This document shows positions 1 to 6,900 of a stretch of 18,448 bases of DNA, piece after piece. The notes beneath the pieces were generated by a model, which was not told the origin of the DNA, did not search any database, and saw only the letters and a program-made list of their open reading frames with translations. The position numbers and the translations under genes were made by a program. The stretch is from an uncultured Bacteroidota bacterium (GTDB lineage: Bacteria > Bacteroidota > Bacteroidia > Chitinophagales > Chitinophagaceae), in assembly GCA_946479615.1 (NCBI GenBank), contig CAMLGR010000094.1, forward strand, positions 1 through 18,448. Direction: 5' to 3'. The first letter of the stretch is position 1. Each line of letters begins with the position of its first letter.

Positions 1-1
1 A

Positions 2-142
2 GAAAGCGGCCGCCCGCATATGCTGGAAATAAATACGGTGCCCGGACAGAGCGAAGCCAGCATTGTGCCGCAACAGGTAAAAGCGATGGGATGGAGCCTG
101 GACGAGTTTTACACTAAATTGATTGAGGAAGCGTTAAAGTAG
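2..142 (+). CDS. ddl: D-alanine--D-alanine ligase, C-terminal end (partial)
   Basis: Only the last 46 codons are present; the reading frame is open at the left edge and stops with TAG at 140-142. The translated tail contains MLEINTVPG followed by SEASIVPQQ, the conserved C-terminal ATP-grasp segment of D-Ala-D-Ala ligases, in which Glu and Asn of the LEIN motif hold the catalytic magnesium ions. The enzyme joins two D-alanines in the cytoplasm for the peptidoglycan stem peptide. The next gene in the same direction, after an 80-base gap, encodes a membrane PASTA protein, a partner order I associate with Bacteroidota. A small hairpin (ACCTG-TCGC-CAGGT, 149-162) lies just after the stop but has no T-tract. 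The family is clear from the motif even though most of the protein is missing. Confidence 0.9.
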   Translation, partial: ESGRPHMLEINTVPGQSEASIVPQQVKAMGWSLDEFYTKLIEEALK

Positions 143-222
143 ATTATAACCTGTCGCCAGGTAACTCAATATCCAAGGACAACTTTTCAGGGTAAACAGT
201 ATTCAACCCAAATTATATACAC

Positions 223-1029
223 GTGTTTAAATTCGTTACACATCGCCCTTTATGGGTAAACATTTTGGCCGGTATCGTGCTTGGTGTTATCATCTTTTTC
301 ATTTTTGTGCTTTCGCTGAACTGGTGCACACATCACAATGAATCGATGACGGTGCCGGCTGTAACAGGCAAATCGCTCGATGCTGCCGAAAAGATACTGG
401 ACAAAGCAGGATTTGAATTGGTAATCCAGGATTCTATTTACACAGACACGACCAAACCACTGACGGTACTAAAACAAATCCCCGAAGCCGACGAACTCGT
501 CAAGATCAACCGGAAAGTATTCTTAACGATCAACAGGGCCGTACCACCCATGGTAGATATGCCCAACCTGATCAGTACAAGTTCGCGCAGCGCACAAATG
601 ACATTGGAAAATGCCAATTTGAAAATGGGACCTGTCACCTATAAAACAAGTTTTGCCAATGATGCGGTACTGGAACAATTATACAATGGCTCGGCGATCA
701 CGCCCGGCACTAAAATTCGTATGGGGTCCACTATTTCATTGGTTATTGGTAATGGGGTAGGGTTGGAGCAGTTTGTGGTTCCTTCATTGATCGGTCTTAC
801 CTATTGCGATGCGAAATCCTATTTACAGGAACATGGTCTCGCAGTGGGGTCTGTTATTGCCGAAGGAATAAAAGATACCTGCAATGCTTATATCTACCGG
901 CAAAGCCCGGAGAAATATGACCAGGACAGGAAATTCCGTTATATCAGGTCGGGCCAGTTGATGGACCTTTGGTTGCAGGAAGAAAAACCCGGGATTGATA
1001 GTATCACGGCGCCTCCACTGACCGAATAA
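223..1029 (+). CDS. Membrane-anchored PASTA-domain protein without a kinase domain
   Basis: This is a 268-residue protein with a short cytoplasmic N-terminus (FKFVTHRPLWVN), one transmembrane helix at about residues 12-34, and a periplasmic part of three PASTA repeats at about 43-105, 110-176 and 184-253. The start codon is GTG; it is chosen because the N-terminus matches the usual MFKF-x-THRPLWVN start of this Bacteroidota family and no better start lies upstream. PASTA domains bind muropeptides or beta-lactams and usually form the extracellular part of Ser/Thr kinases or class B PBPs. Here neither a kinase nor a transpeptidase domain is present, so a role as a peptidoglycan sensor or scaffold is only inferred, helped by the adjacent ddl. 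The rhodanese gene begins 20 bases downstream and is probably co-transcribed. Confidence 0.85.
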   Translation: MFKFVTHRPLWVNILAGIVLGVIIFFIFVLSLNWCTHHNESMTVPAVTGKSLDAAEKILDKAGFELVIQDSIYTDTTKPLTVLKQIPEADELVKINRKVFLTINRAVPPMVDMPNLISTSSRSAQMTLENANLKMGPVTYKTSFANDAVLEQLYNGSAITPGTKIRMGSTISLVIGNGVGLEQFVVPSLIGLTYCDAKSYLQEHGLAVGSVIAEGIKDTCNAYIYRQSPEKYDQDRKFRYIRSGQLMDLWLQEEKPGIDSITAPPLTE

Positions 1030-1049
1030 ATAATACATAAATTTGCAGT

Positions 1050-1358
1050 ATGCAAACTATAACTGTAGAAGAATTAAAGAAACGGCTGGATGCCGGGGAA
1101 AAATTAAACATTGTCGATGTTCGTGAACCACACGAGCATGCCGAATTTAATATAGGTGGGACACTCATACCATTGGGTCATATACAAACTATGCAGGTGG
1201 ATGAGATCGAAGATCTCAAAGACCAGGAAGTCATTGTATACTGCCGTAGTGGTAACCGCAGCGGGCAAGCCTGCCAGGTACTCGATATGCTTGGATTCAC
1301 CAACACAAAGAATGTTGTGGGTGGAATGCTGGCATGGCAGGATAAATTCGGCAGCTAG
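1050..1358 (+). CDS. Single-domain rhodanese-like sulfurtransferase
   Basis: A 102-residue stand-alone rhodanese domain without signal peptide or membrane segment, so probably cytoplasmic. It has the family landmarks: IVDVREPHEHAEF near residues 21-33, the active-site loop CRSGNRS beginning at Cys65, and the closing GGMLAWQ near 91-97. The loop is the PspE/GlpE type with a basic residue after Cys, consistent with persulfide formation and thiosulfate or protein persulfide as donor; the true acceptor cannot be told from sequence. It starts 20 bases after the PASTA gene, close enough for one operon with ddl and the PASTA protein, though no functional link is evident. The stop is followed after 28 bases by an AT-rich palindrome that separates it from the convergent TonB receptor gene. 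Confidence 0.88.
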   Translation: MQTITVEELKKRLDAGEKLNIVDVREPHEHAEFNIGGTLIPLGHIQTMQVDEIEDLKDQEVIVYCRSGNRSGQACQVLDMLGFTNTKNVVGGMLAWQDKFGS

Positions 1359-1386
1359 GGAGGTTTTAGATGTGGACTTATTGGTT

Positions 1387-1446
1387 GATTCACCATTCAT
1401 AATTTATAATTCATAATTATGAATTATAGATTATGAATGGTGAATC
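1387..1446. repeat. 60-bp near-perfect palindrome built of 7-nt units
   Basis: The 60 bases read as their own reverse complement apart from one mismatched pair (1404/1429), with essentially no loop. Each arm consists of four 7-nt units: unit 1 attcacc (1388-1394), unit 2 attcata, unit 3 atttata, unit 4 attcata; the right arm mirrors them at 1418-1445. Further out, two copies of cccaaca (1452-1458 and 1459-1465) run up to the stop codon of the TonB receptor gene. It lies between two convergent genes and could act as a bidirectional transcript end or 3' stabiliser, but it is AT-rich and has no classical T-tract. See the similar arrays at 5820-5911 and elsewhere. Confidence 0.85.
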
Positions 1447-1469
1447 TAAATCCCAACACCCAACACATC

Positions 1470-3641
1470 CTACAGCTTGATATTCACTCCCACCACATAA
1501 TTCCTTCCTGCCATCGGGAAATAATAATTATCGGGCGTTACGGTTCCATCATACACATAGCTGTAAGTATAACCATTCGGTTCATACTTTTTATCGAATG
1601 CATTATTCACCTGTGCAATGATCTTCCATTCGTGAAATAACTTATTATGAAAGCTCAGGATCACCCGCACATCCTGGGTATAATAGGCATCCAGTTTCCT
1701 GTTATTGTCCTGCGTGTTGTCGAGGTATTGTTTACCGACATACTTGCTAAGGAAACTGATCTCGATGTTTTTCGAGGGTAAAATATTTACAGTAGCTCCA
1801 CCGATCACGGAAGGAGAAAAAGCAATGCTGGTGTTTTTGTGATCGATGGCCTGCTGGCCGATCCATTCAAAGGAGGCATCGTACTCATCCAGGAATTCTG
1901 TAAAGGATTTGATCTTGTTCTGACTGAAACTCAGGTTAGCAACGGCGTTGATCCATTTGGCAAAAACATAACCGCCCTGCAATTCGATACCGGCACGGTG
2001 ACTATGGGGCACATTGAGCCTGGTGTAAGCTCCTACATCGTTGATCATACCGGTAGGCACCAGTTGATCTTTGTATAACATGTAGTATAAAGTAAGCCCT
2101 GCTTGCCAGTTGGTGGTTTTCTTTTCAATTCCTGTTTCGAAATTGTGCAGTGTTTCCTGTTTGGGTTGTGAAGCGGTGCTGGCTTCAAAATCATCACGGT
2201 TAGGTTCCTTGTTGGCTAATGCATAGCTGATATAGGTCTGCCAGCCATTCTTATTATAACTAATACCTGCTTTGGGATTGATAAAATCAAATTTCCGGTT
2301 GATGAATAAAGAAGGATTATCATCGAAACCATTCATACGGTGTTGTACATGACGGTATTGAAGATCGGTAAACAGGCTCCAGTTACTTGTCCATTCATAT
2401 TGCCATTTTGCATATCCATTAATATCCGATTTACGCGCATCCACATTGTAATATTCATAATCCTTGTCAAACCCATATTGCGCCCAGATCACATTTCCAT
2501 GATGATTACCATCATAGGTTGTCCAGCTACCGCCGATAGTAAATGTTGTTTTATTCTTTTGGTATTGAGCAGAAGCTACCTGCCCATAGTAATAGTTATC
2601 GAGCCATCGTTGTCTTACCAGGTCGGTTTCATCGATGGTAGTGCCGCCAATCACGGGGTCAGGTAAACCATATTTGGAAAATGCTTCCCCGCCTTTATAA
2701 TTTTCATAATAACCCAATCCCCTTGTCAGGAAAGCGGCTGTATTAAAGTTCCAGTTGCTGTTGATGGTGGTATTAAAGAATAACTGGTAATGCGTTTGTG
2801 TATAATTATCCGTTTCATTATCATACGGAGCGCCGGGTTTATCAGTGCCGCTGGAATTATAGGTCCTGTCGGCTTTCAATAAACTTTCAGGTACGCCGTT
2901 CCAGGCCTGGTATGTTTTTTCTTTTCCTGAAAATACATTGAAACGAAGGGTAGATTTTCCAGCCAGGTAAGCGCCGGATAGATAAAATGATTGCAGGTTG
3001 CTGCTGGCCCTGTCGATATAGCCATCGCTTGCCACACGGCTCAGGCGTACATCGAGTGTAAAATGATCGTCGATCAATCCGCTTCCAGCTTTTACCGTAT
3101 TCTTCCAGGTGTTGAATGATCCATAGCTGTTGTTGATCTCTGCATACGGCTGGCTGTTGAATTCATTGGTAGAAAGACTGATGGTTGCACCAAATGCACC
3201 GGTGCCATTCGAGGAAGTACCTACGCCACGTTGTACCTGGATCGAATTAACGGAAGAAGCAAAATCGGGCAGATCGACAAAAAATGTTCCCTGGCTTTCT
3301 GCATCATTGTAAGGAATACCGTTCAACGTTACATTGACGCGTGTAGCATCGGTGCCACGGATACGGATACCGGTATAACCTACGCCATTACCTGCATCGG
3401 AGTTGATAACTACAGAGGGGGTCTGATTAAGGATAAACGGAAGGTCCTGTCCCAGGTTTACTTTTTCAATCTGTTGTTTGTTCAGATTGGTCCTGGTAAA
3501 AGGTGCTTTGTCATTGGCGCGGATGGCCTTAACCTCTACCGGTGTCAATACATAAAAACTGTCGCTGACTATGTTCTTTTGCTGCGCCATTATAGTGGCG
3601 GTAGTCAAAACGGAACAAGTTAGCATAATGATCCTCTTCAT
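1470..3641 (-). CDS. TonB-dependent outer-membrane receptor, probably for thiamine
   Basis: A 723-residue outer-membrane receptor. Residues 1-20 are a Sec signal peptide (KRIIML...TATIMAQ); VLTPVEVKA near 31-39 looks like the TonB box; the plug spans about 45-160 with IRIRG at 92-96, NGIPYND at 107-113 and QRGVGTSSNG at 137-146; the rest is the 22-strand beta-barrel, ending in GRNYVVGVNIKL. It lacks the carboxypeptidase-like N-terminal extension of SusC proteins and is of BtuB-like size. Substrate assignment rests on the TPP riboswitch in its leader (3713-3798): thiamine-repressed TonB receptors (called OMR1 or OMthi) are known in Bacteroidota. Unlike many of those loci, no pnuT-type inner-membrane transporter or thiamine pyrophosphokinase gene follows; the receptor stands alone, with a convergent rhodanese gene downstream. 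Thiamine as substrate is inferred but well supported. Confidence 0.9.
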   Translation of the reverse strand: MKRIIMLTCSVLTTATIMAQQKNIVSDSFYVLTPVEVKAIRANDKAPFTRTNLNKQQIEKVNLGQDLPFILNQTPSVVINSDAGNGVGYTGIRIRGTDATRVNVTLNGIPYNDAESQGTFFVDLPDFASSVNSIQVQRGVGTSSNGTGAFGATISLSTNEFNSQPYAEINNSYGSFNTWKNTVKAGSGLIDDHFTLDVRLSRVASDGYIDRASSNLQSFYLSGAYLAGKSTLRFNVFSGKEKTYQAWNGVPESLLKADRTYNSSGTDKPGAPYDNETDNYTQTHYQLFFNTTINSNWNFNTAAFLTRGLGYYENYKGGEAFSKYGLPDPVIGGTTIDETDLVRQRWLDNYYYGQVASAQYQKNKTTFTIGGSWTTYDGNHHGNVIWAQYGFDKDYEYYNVDARKSDINGYAKWQYEWTSNWSLFTDLQYRHVQHRMNGFDDNPSLFINRKFDFINPKAGISYNKNGWQTYISYALANKEPNRDDFEASTASQPKQETLHNFETGIEKKTTNWQAGLTLYYMLYKDQLVPTGMINDVGAYTRLNVPHSHRAGIELQGGYVFAKWINAVANLSFSQNKIKSFTEFLDEYDASFEWIGQQAIDHKNTSIAFSPSVIGGATVNILPSKNIEISFLSKYVGKQYLDNTQDNNRKLDAYYTQDVRVILSFHNKLFHEWKIIAQVNNAFDKKYEPNGYTYSYVYDGTVTPDNYYFPMAGRNYVVGVNIKL

Positions 3642-3712
3642 TTTTTTGGGTTTAAAAAATTAAAAAATGAAGGGAAATGCTGTTTGAAGAAAGGGGAAAC
3701 GAACTGATCTCC

Positions 3713-3798
3713 TTCCCTGCGCAGGCATTACCCTGATCAGGTTTACGGGTATTATCTCAGCCGGCTACCTGAGAATCAGGCAGCAAGCACCCCGGGAA
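3713..3798 (-). promoter_or_regulatory. TPP (thiamine pyrophosphate) riboswitch, THI element
   Basis: Read on the minus strand, the leader carries the conserved TPP-aptamer blocks in order: P1 5' strand TTCCC followed by GGGGTGC, a 9-bp optional P3a-type stem (3764-3784, one G-U pair), the pyrimidine-sensing GGCTGAGA (3755-3762 region), then ACCTGATCAGGGTAATGCC and GCGCAGGGAA closing P1. It lies 71 bases upstream of the receptor ATG, in the same direction. TPP binding is expected to switch the receptor off. The expression platform is not obvious: the P1 3' strand (AGGGAA, 3713-3718) has two alternative partners downstream, TTTCCCC (3693-3699) and TTTCCCT (3671-3677), the latter followed by runs of T. 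Confidence 0.95.
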
Positions 3799-3834
3799 CG
3801 CTGAAAAACTTAATTGTAGGAATAAGAACTGGTG

Positions 3835-3842
3835 CAAAAATA
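3835..3842 (-). promoter_or_regulatory. Candidate -7 box (TATTTTTG) for the riboswitch-receptor transcript
   Basis: On the minus strand TATTTTTG fits the Bacteroidota -7 consensus TAnnTTTG. A start a few bases downstream, near 3828, would give a transcript that begins about 30 bases before the riboswitch, which is the expected arrangement. No clean TTG -33 box is seen about 19-20 bases upstream, so the assignment rests mainly on the -7 match and position. Confidence 0.5.
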
Positions 3843-3911
3843 ATAGAAAAAACATTATCACGATTGTAACTTTTGAATACGTTCCCCCGTATCACTCCAA
3901 ACCATTTGTTT

Positions 3912-4625
3912 ATGAAAAGGATCATTCTTGGCTTTTTAACCCTTATTGCTTTCCAGGGGATGGCTTTCTCTCAACTTACCGTCAAAGACCCCAATGCACA
4001 GGTCCGCGAGGCCAAAAACTTTACCGGGATCAGTGTATCCAGTGCCTTTGACGTTTACCTGATACAAAGTAATGAAGAAGCGGTAGCTGTAAGCGCTACT
4101 GATGACAAACTGCTTAACCGTATTGTCGTTAAAGTGGAGAATGGAATCCTGAAAATAGGATTGGATAAAGGCTGGAAACTGAACCTGGGTAATAAAAAAC
4201 TGAAAGCTTATATCTCTTTCAAGACATTGAGCAAATTAGATATCAGTGGTGCTTGTAATGTGAGGGCAGAAGGCGTTATCAAATCGGATGAATTAAAAGT
4301 AGTGATGTCGGGGGCCAGTGATCTGCGGGCAAAATTCCAGGCAGATAAATTACTGGTGAATCTGAGTGGAGCTTCTGATGCAACGTTTACCGGCAATGCT
4401 TCCAATTTGAAAATAGATGCAAGCGGGGCGAGCAAGTTCAAGGGATTTGAGTTGGCGACCGACTTCTGTATTGCCGATGCTTCGGGCGCCAGTGATATCC
4501 GTATTACAGTAAATAAAGAGTTATCGGTGCATGCTTCAGGTGCGAGTGATATTGATTATAAAGGAGAATGTGTGATCCGTGATATGCATTCGAGTGGTGC
4601 GAGTAGTGTGTCGCGTAAATCGTAA
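3912..4625 (+). CDS. Exported head-GIN / DUF2807 adhesin-like beta-helix protein
   Basis: The ATG at 3912 gives 237 residues; an earlier in-frame start at 3873 would place 13 extra residues before an ideal signal peptide (MKRIILGFLTLIAFQGMAFSQ), so the inner start is preferred. The mature part is a DUF2807 (putative auto-transporter adhesin, head GIN) domain. Its second half repeats a short rung with the motif SGA(S/C), at residues 112, 133, 152, 171, 191, 209 and 228, i.e. every 18-21 residues, as expected of a right-handed beta-helix. The protein is exported to the periplasm or cell surface; the function of this common Bacteroidota family is not established, and adhesion is only a family label. 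It is transcribed away from the thiamine receptor and is followed by a strong terminator at 4701-4726. Confidence 0.85.
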   Translation: MKRIILGFLTLIAFQGMAFSQLTVKDPNAQVREAKNFTGISVSSAFDVYLIQSNEEAVAVSATDDKLLNRIVVKVENGILKIGLDKGWKLNLGNKKLKAYISFKTLSKLDISGACNVRAEGVIKSDELKVVMSGASDLRAKFQADKLLVNLSGASDATFTGNASNLKIDASGASKFKGFELATDFCIADASGASDIRITVNKELSVHASGASDIDYKGECVIRDMHSSGASSVSRKS

Positions 4626-4639
4626 AGATTCTGATACAT

Positions 4640-4690
4640 CGGGGTCTCGAAGAGACCCCGGGACGGTCACTTCGAAGGTCTAATGAGATT
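4640..4690 (+). repeat. Stable hairpin plus one 25-nt repeat copy after the DUF2807 gene
   Basis: Bases 4640-4660 form a 9-bp perfect stem with a GAA loop (CGGGGTCTC / GAGACCCCG), 14 bases after the stop codon. The following 4661-4688 is a copy of the unit found again at 4840-4866: both read GTC-x-CTTCGA and end in ATGAGAT. These two units therefore belong to the same degenerate family as the array at 4733-4988, from which they are separated by the terminator at 4701-4726. No T-tract follows the hairpin, so it is not a classical terminator. Confidence 0.75.
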
Positions 4691-4700
4691 TTATTGTAAT

Positions 4701-4726
4701 AGCTGTTCTGACTGAACAGCTTTTTT
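4701..4726 (+). terminator. Rho-independent terminator of the DUF2807 gene
   Basis: A perfect 8-bp stem AGCTGTTC / GAACAGCT (4701-4708 and 4714-4721) with loop TGACT is followed directly by six T. It lies 75 bases beyond the stop codon, on the same strand, and is the obvious transcript end for the DUF2807 gene. Confidence 0.9.
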
Positions 4727-4732
4727 ATTCCT

Positions 4733-4988
4733 ACGCATCGGGGTCGCTTCGCAGACCCCGCTGGGACGGTCGCTTCACAGACGATGATTGATGGTCGTTT
4801 CCAGATTTGGCCGGGACGATTGCTTCACTGACCGCAATAGGATAGTCGCTTCGAGACCTGATGAGATGATCGTTTCGCAGAGCCCTGTGGGACCTTTACT
4901 AAACTTGTACAGCAACAGTCGGAAATATTCTTTTCCTTCAATATTCAGCAGGTGTCCCAGCGGGGTCTGCGAAGCGACCCCGCTGCGT
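4733..4988. repeat. Degenerate ~25-nt tandem repeat with 29-bp perfect inverted ends
   Basis: The core hexamer CGCTTC or a one-base variant recurs at 4745, 4771, 4796, 4821, 4847 and 4871, a spacing of 26, 25, 25, 26 and 24 bases. A loose consensus is GGACGGTCGCTTCGCAGACC. The first unit (4739-4767) has an exact 29-base reverse complement at 4954-4982, and the match continues with one mismatch to 4733/4988. Individual units also fold (GGGGTC / GACCCC). The 557 bases between the DUF2807 and copper-protein genes contain no convincing gene: this array plus the hairpin and terminator before it make up most of the region, and 4990-5182 holds nothing more than a 6-bp hairpin (ATATCA / TGATAT, 5041-5056). 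The copies are too diverged and the spacing too tight for a CRISPR array. Confidence 0.8.
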
Positions 4989-5182
4989 CAGTTAGTACAT
5001 CCTTTTTTATTCACCCTCAGACCTGCATAAAAACCCCGCTATATCAGTTGTGATATCTCTTCTCGCATGTAGAATTTAATACCCGGTTTACTAAAAGACC
5101 ATTTCCACTGCGTTTCCTTCTTATTGGTTCAGTCTTTGATCTCTTTATAATCGGCAACGATTTGCTCACTAAACTTCCGGTT

Positions 5183-5509
5183 ATGACATTTAACGATCAC
5201 TGGCCATGTATCGAAGCCTGCAATAAATGTATCGCGTTTTGCAATCACTGCATGGTTTCCTGCCTCGAAGAAAAAGAGATTGATAAAATGCGCGACTGTA
5301 TCAGGCTCGATCTGGAATGCATCCATATCTGTAAAGCGGCCATAGACTTTATGAGCACAGATAGTAATTATGTGTCGGAGATTTGCCAGTTATGCGCCGA
5401 GATCTGCCAGGCTTGTGCCGATGAATGCAGTAAGCATGATATGGATCATTGCCGCGAATGCGCAACTGCCTGTAAGGAATGCGCCGAAGAATGTATGAAT
5501 ATGGTATAA
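5183..5509 (+). CDS. Cysteine-rich four-helix-bundle copper-binding protein (DUF326, Csp3-like)
   Basis: The ATG at 5183 gives 108 residues, beginning MTFNDHWPCIEACNKC; a TTG at 5162 is in frame but adds seven residues not typical of the family. There are 19 cysteines, mostly as CxxxC and CxxC along four amphipathic helices (for instance CIEACNKC, CQLCAEICQAC, CRECATACKEC). This is the layout of the copper storage proteins, where cysteines line the inside of a four-helix bundle and bind many Cu(I) ions. There is no Tat or Sec signal, which points to the cytosolic Csp3 type rather than exported Csp1. The neighbours (DUF2807 gene before, initiator tRNA after) give no functional hint, and no copper regulator or exporter gene is in view. 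Copper binding is inferred from the family. Confidence 0.88.
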   Translation: MTFNDHWPCIEACNKCIAFCNHCMVSCLEEKEIDKMRDCIRLDLECIHICKAAIDFMSTDSNYVSEICQLCAEICQACADECSKHDMDHCRECATACKECAEECMNMV

Positions 5510-5555
5510 TGGAATGGGATCGGGTTTTTTTTAATACTTTCATTTGCGCTTTAAT

Positions 5556-5586
5556 TTGGCTGGTTAATGAGTTGCCCTTACCTTTG
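5556..5586 (+). promoter_or_regulatory. Bacteroidota-type promoter of the initiator tRNA
   Basis: TTG at 5556-5558 (within TTTGG) and TACCTTTG at 5579-5586 are separated by 20 bases, a near-perfect match to the -33 TTG / -7 TAnnTTTG promoter read by the Bacteroidota primary sigma factor. The predicted start near 5592 leaves a leader of about 100 bases before the tRNA, which must be removed by 5' processing. Confidence 0.75.
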
Positions 5587-5695
5587 CACCCCTACCGGGA
5601 TAAAAGGAAAGATGAGCAGGAAGGTAGCGGAAGACATAAGATACAGAGGATCAGGGCAGAGTGAGAATGAAAAAGACAGTATATAACCTTTATAT

Positions 5696-5770
<75 letters not shown>

Positions 5771-5773
5771 GGG

Positions 5774-5797
5774 AATCCGCCGGAAGGCGGATTTTTT
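5774..5797 (+). terminator. Rho-independent terminator after tRNA-fMet
   Basis: An 8-bp perfect stem AATCCGCC / GGCGGATT with the stable GGAA tetraloop is followed by further T (5792-5797). It begins three bases after the tRNA CCA end and must terminate the tRNA transcript. Confidence 0.92.
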
Positions 5798-5819
5798 ATT
5801 TTTAATAAGAAATGAGGGG

Positions 5820-5911
5820 AATGTAGAATGTAAAATCTAAAATGTAAAATGTAAAACGGCCTGCTTCAGGCAGTACTTTACATTTTAGATTTTACATTCT
5901 ACATTTTACAT
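5820..5911. repeat. Inverted array of 7-nt units, 29-bp perfect arms
   Basis: The left arm 5820-5848 and right arm 5877-5905 are exact reverse complements over 29 bases. Each arm is built from 7-nt units: unit 1 atgtaga (5821), unit 2 atgtaaa, unit 3 atctaaa, unit 4 atgtaaa, with a fifth atgtaaa at 5849 on the loop side; the right arm has an extra unit at 5905-5911 on its outer side. The loop contains a small GCCTG/CAGGC hairpin (5859-5871). It fills the gap between the tRNA terminator and the era start. The build matches the palindrome at 1387-1446, including variant units at positions 1 and 3, although the unit sequence differs. Confidence 0.9.
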
Positions 5912-5935
5912 TTTGGCTCTTATTTCTGATTCTAT

Positions 5936-6805
5936 ATGAAAGCAGGATTCGTCAACATATTCGGCCGGCCCAACGCCGGTAAGAGCACCCTTCTCAATGC
6001 GCTGATGGGCGAGAAACTGGCCATTGTATCACCGAAAGTTCAAACCACCCGCCATCGTATCAAAGCTATCATGACCGAAAAGGATTACCAGGTCATTCTC
6101 TCCGATACACCCGGTATTATCGAACCCAAATATAAACTGCATGAAAAAATGATGCAGGCGGTAAAAGGAGCCCTGGAAGATGCTGATATCGCCCTGCTGA
6201 TCGTGGATGTCAATGAGAATTGGGAAGAAGTCAATACTATTTTCGAGGCACTGAAATTACGTGTACCGGCGATTGTAGTGATCAATAAGATCGATCGTGC
6301 CTCACAGGAAAAGATCAAAGAAGCAGTTGCTTTTTTTGAAAGCAAAAAGTATTGTAAAAAAACGATCACTATTTCCGCGCTCAGCGGGATCAACCTGAAG
6401 AATTTCCTGAAACCTATTCTTGAATTATTGCCGGAAGGCGAACCGTTTTATAGCAATGATGATATCAGCGATCTGCCCACCAAATTCTTTGTCAGCGAAC
6501 TGATCCGCGAAAAGATCTATGAACTCGCAGAAGATGAAATTCCTTATCATACCGCTGTCCTTATCCGCGAATTCAAGGAAAAGACCACCCTGGTAAAAAT
6601 CGTAGCCGATATCATCGTTCATCGCGAAACGCAGAAAGTGATCCTGATCGGGCAAAAAGGAAGTATGATCAAAAAGATTGGTTCCGAATCCCGGAAAGAT
6701 ATCGAGGCGTTTATCGGCCAGCAGGTATTCCTCGAACTGTTTGTCAAGGTAAAACCCAAATGGAGAGAAAATGACCAGCAGTTAAAAGAGTACGGCTATT
6801 CATGA
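5936..6805 (+). CDS. era: GTPase Era, 30S ribosome assembly
   Basis: A 289-residue protein of normal Era length. The GTPase domain has G1 GRPNAGKS (10-17), the G2 region around TTRHRI (37-42), G3 DTPG (57-60), G4 NKID (117-120) and G5 SALSG (147-151). The C-terminal KH domain, about 200-280, carries the RNA-binding GQKGSMIKKIG loop (239-249). Era binds the 3' end of 16S rRNA and guides late 30S maturation in the cytoplasm, partly at the membrane. The ATG at 5936 directly gives the family N-terminus KAGFVNIFGRPN. There is no clear promoter in the short stretch after the 7-nt array. The second ribosome GTPase gene, der, follows 223 bases downstream in the same direction. Confidence 0.97.
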   Translation: MKAGFVNIFGRPNAGKSTLLNALMGEKLAIVSPKVQTTRHRIKAIMTEKDYQVILSDTPGIIEPKYKLHEKMMQAVKGALEDADIALLIVDVNENWEEVNTIFEALKLRVPAIVVINKIDRASQEKIKEAVAFFESKKYCKKTITISALSGINLKNFLKPILELLPEGEPFYSNDDISDLPTKFFVSELIREKIYELAEDEIPYHTAVLIREFKEKTTLVKIVADIIVHRETQKVILIGQKGSMIKKIGSESRKDIEAFIGQQVFLELFVKVKPKWRENDQQLKEYGYS

Positions 6806-6900
6806 GCTGTATAAAAACGAGGGCATCTGCGTATATATTTGAAAACCTTGATGCCGTCTGTAACTTTTCACAAGAAGAATCCTGTTGAAAAAAATATAGC

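Noticed and set aside
6..13. NotI site GCGGCCGC as a cloning junction
   Set aside because: It falls inside the intact ddl reading frame and is compatible with natural coding sequence.
1039..1046. TAAATTTG as a promoter for the rhodanese gene
   Set aside because: It lies only a few bases before the ATG, so transcription would begin inside the gene, and there is no -33 TTG.
3231..3623. 130-codon plus-strand frame opposite the TonB receptor
   Set aside because: Antisense shadow of the receptor plug region; no domain or start context.
4733..4988. Possible CRISPR array from repeats at about 25-nt spacing
   Set aside because: Units are contiguous and diverged, with no conserved repeat separated by unique spacers of constant length, and no cas gene is present.
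4788..5030. 80-codon plus-strand reading frame in the repeat region
   Set aside because: It translates the degenerate repeats, has no recognisable domain and its start lies within a repeat unit.
6834..6841. TATATTTG as a promoter between era and der
   Set aside because: No -33 box and a better placed TACCTTTG lies at 6981-6988.
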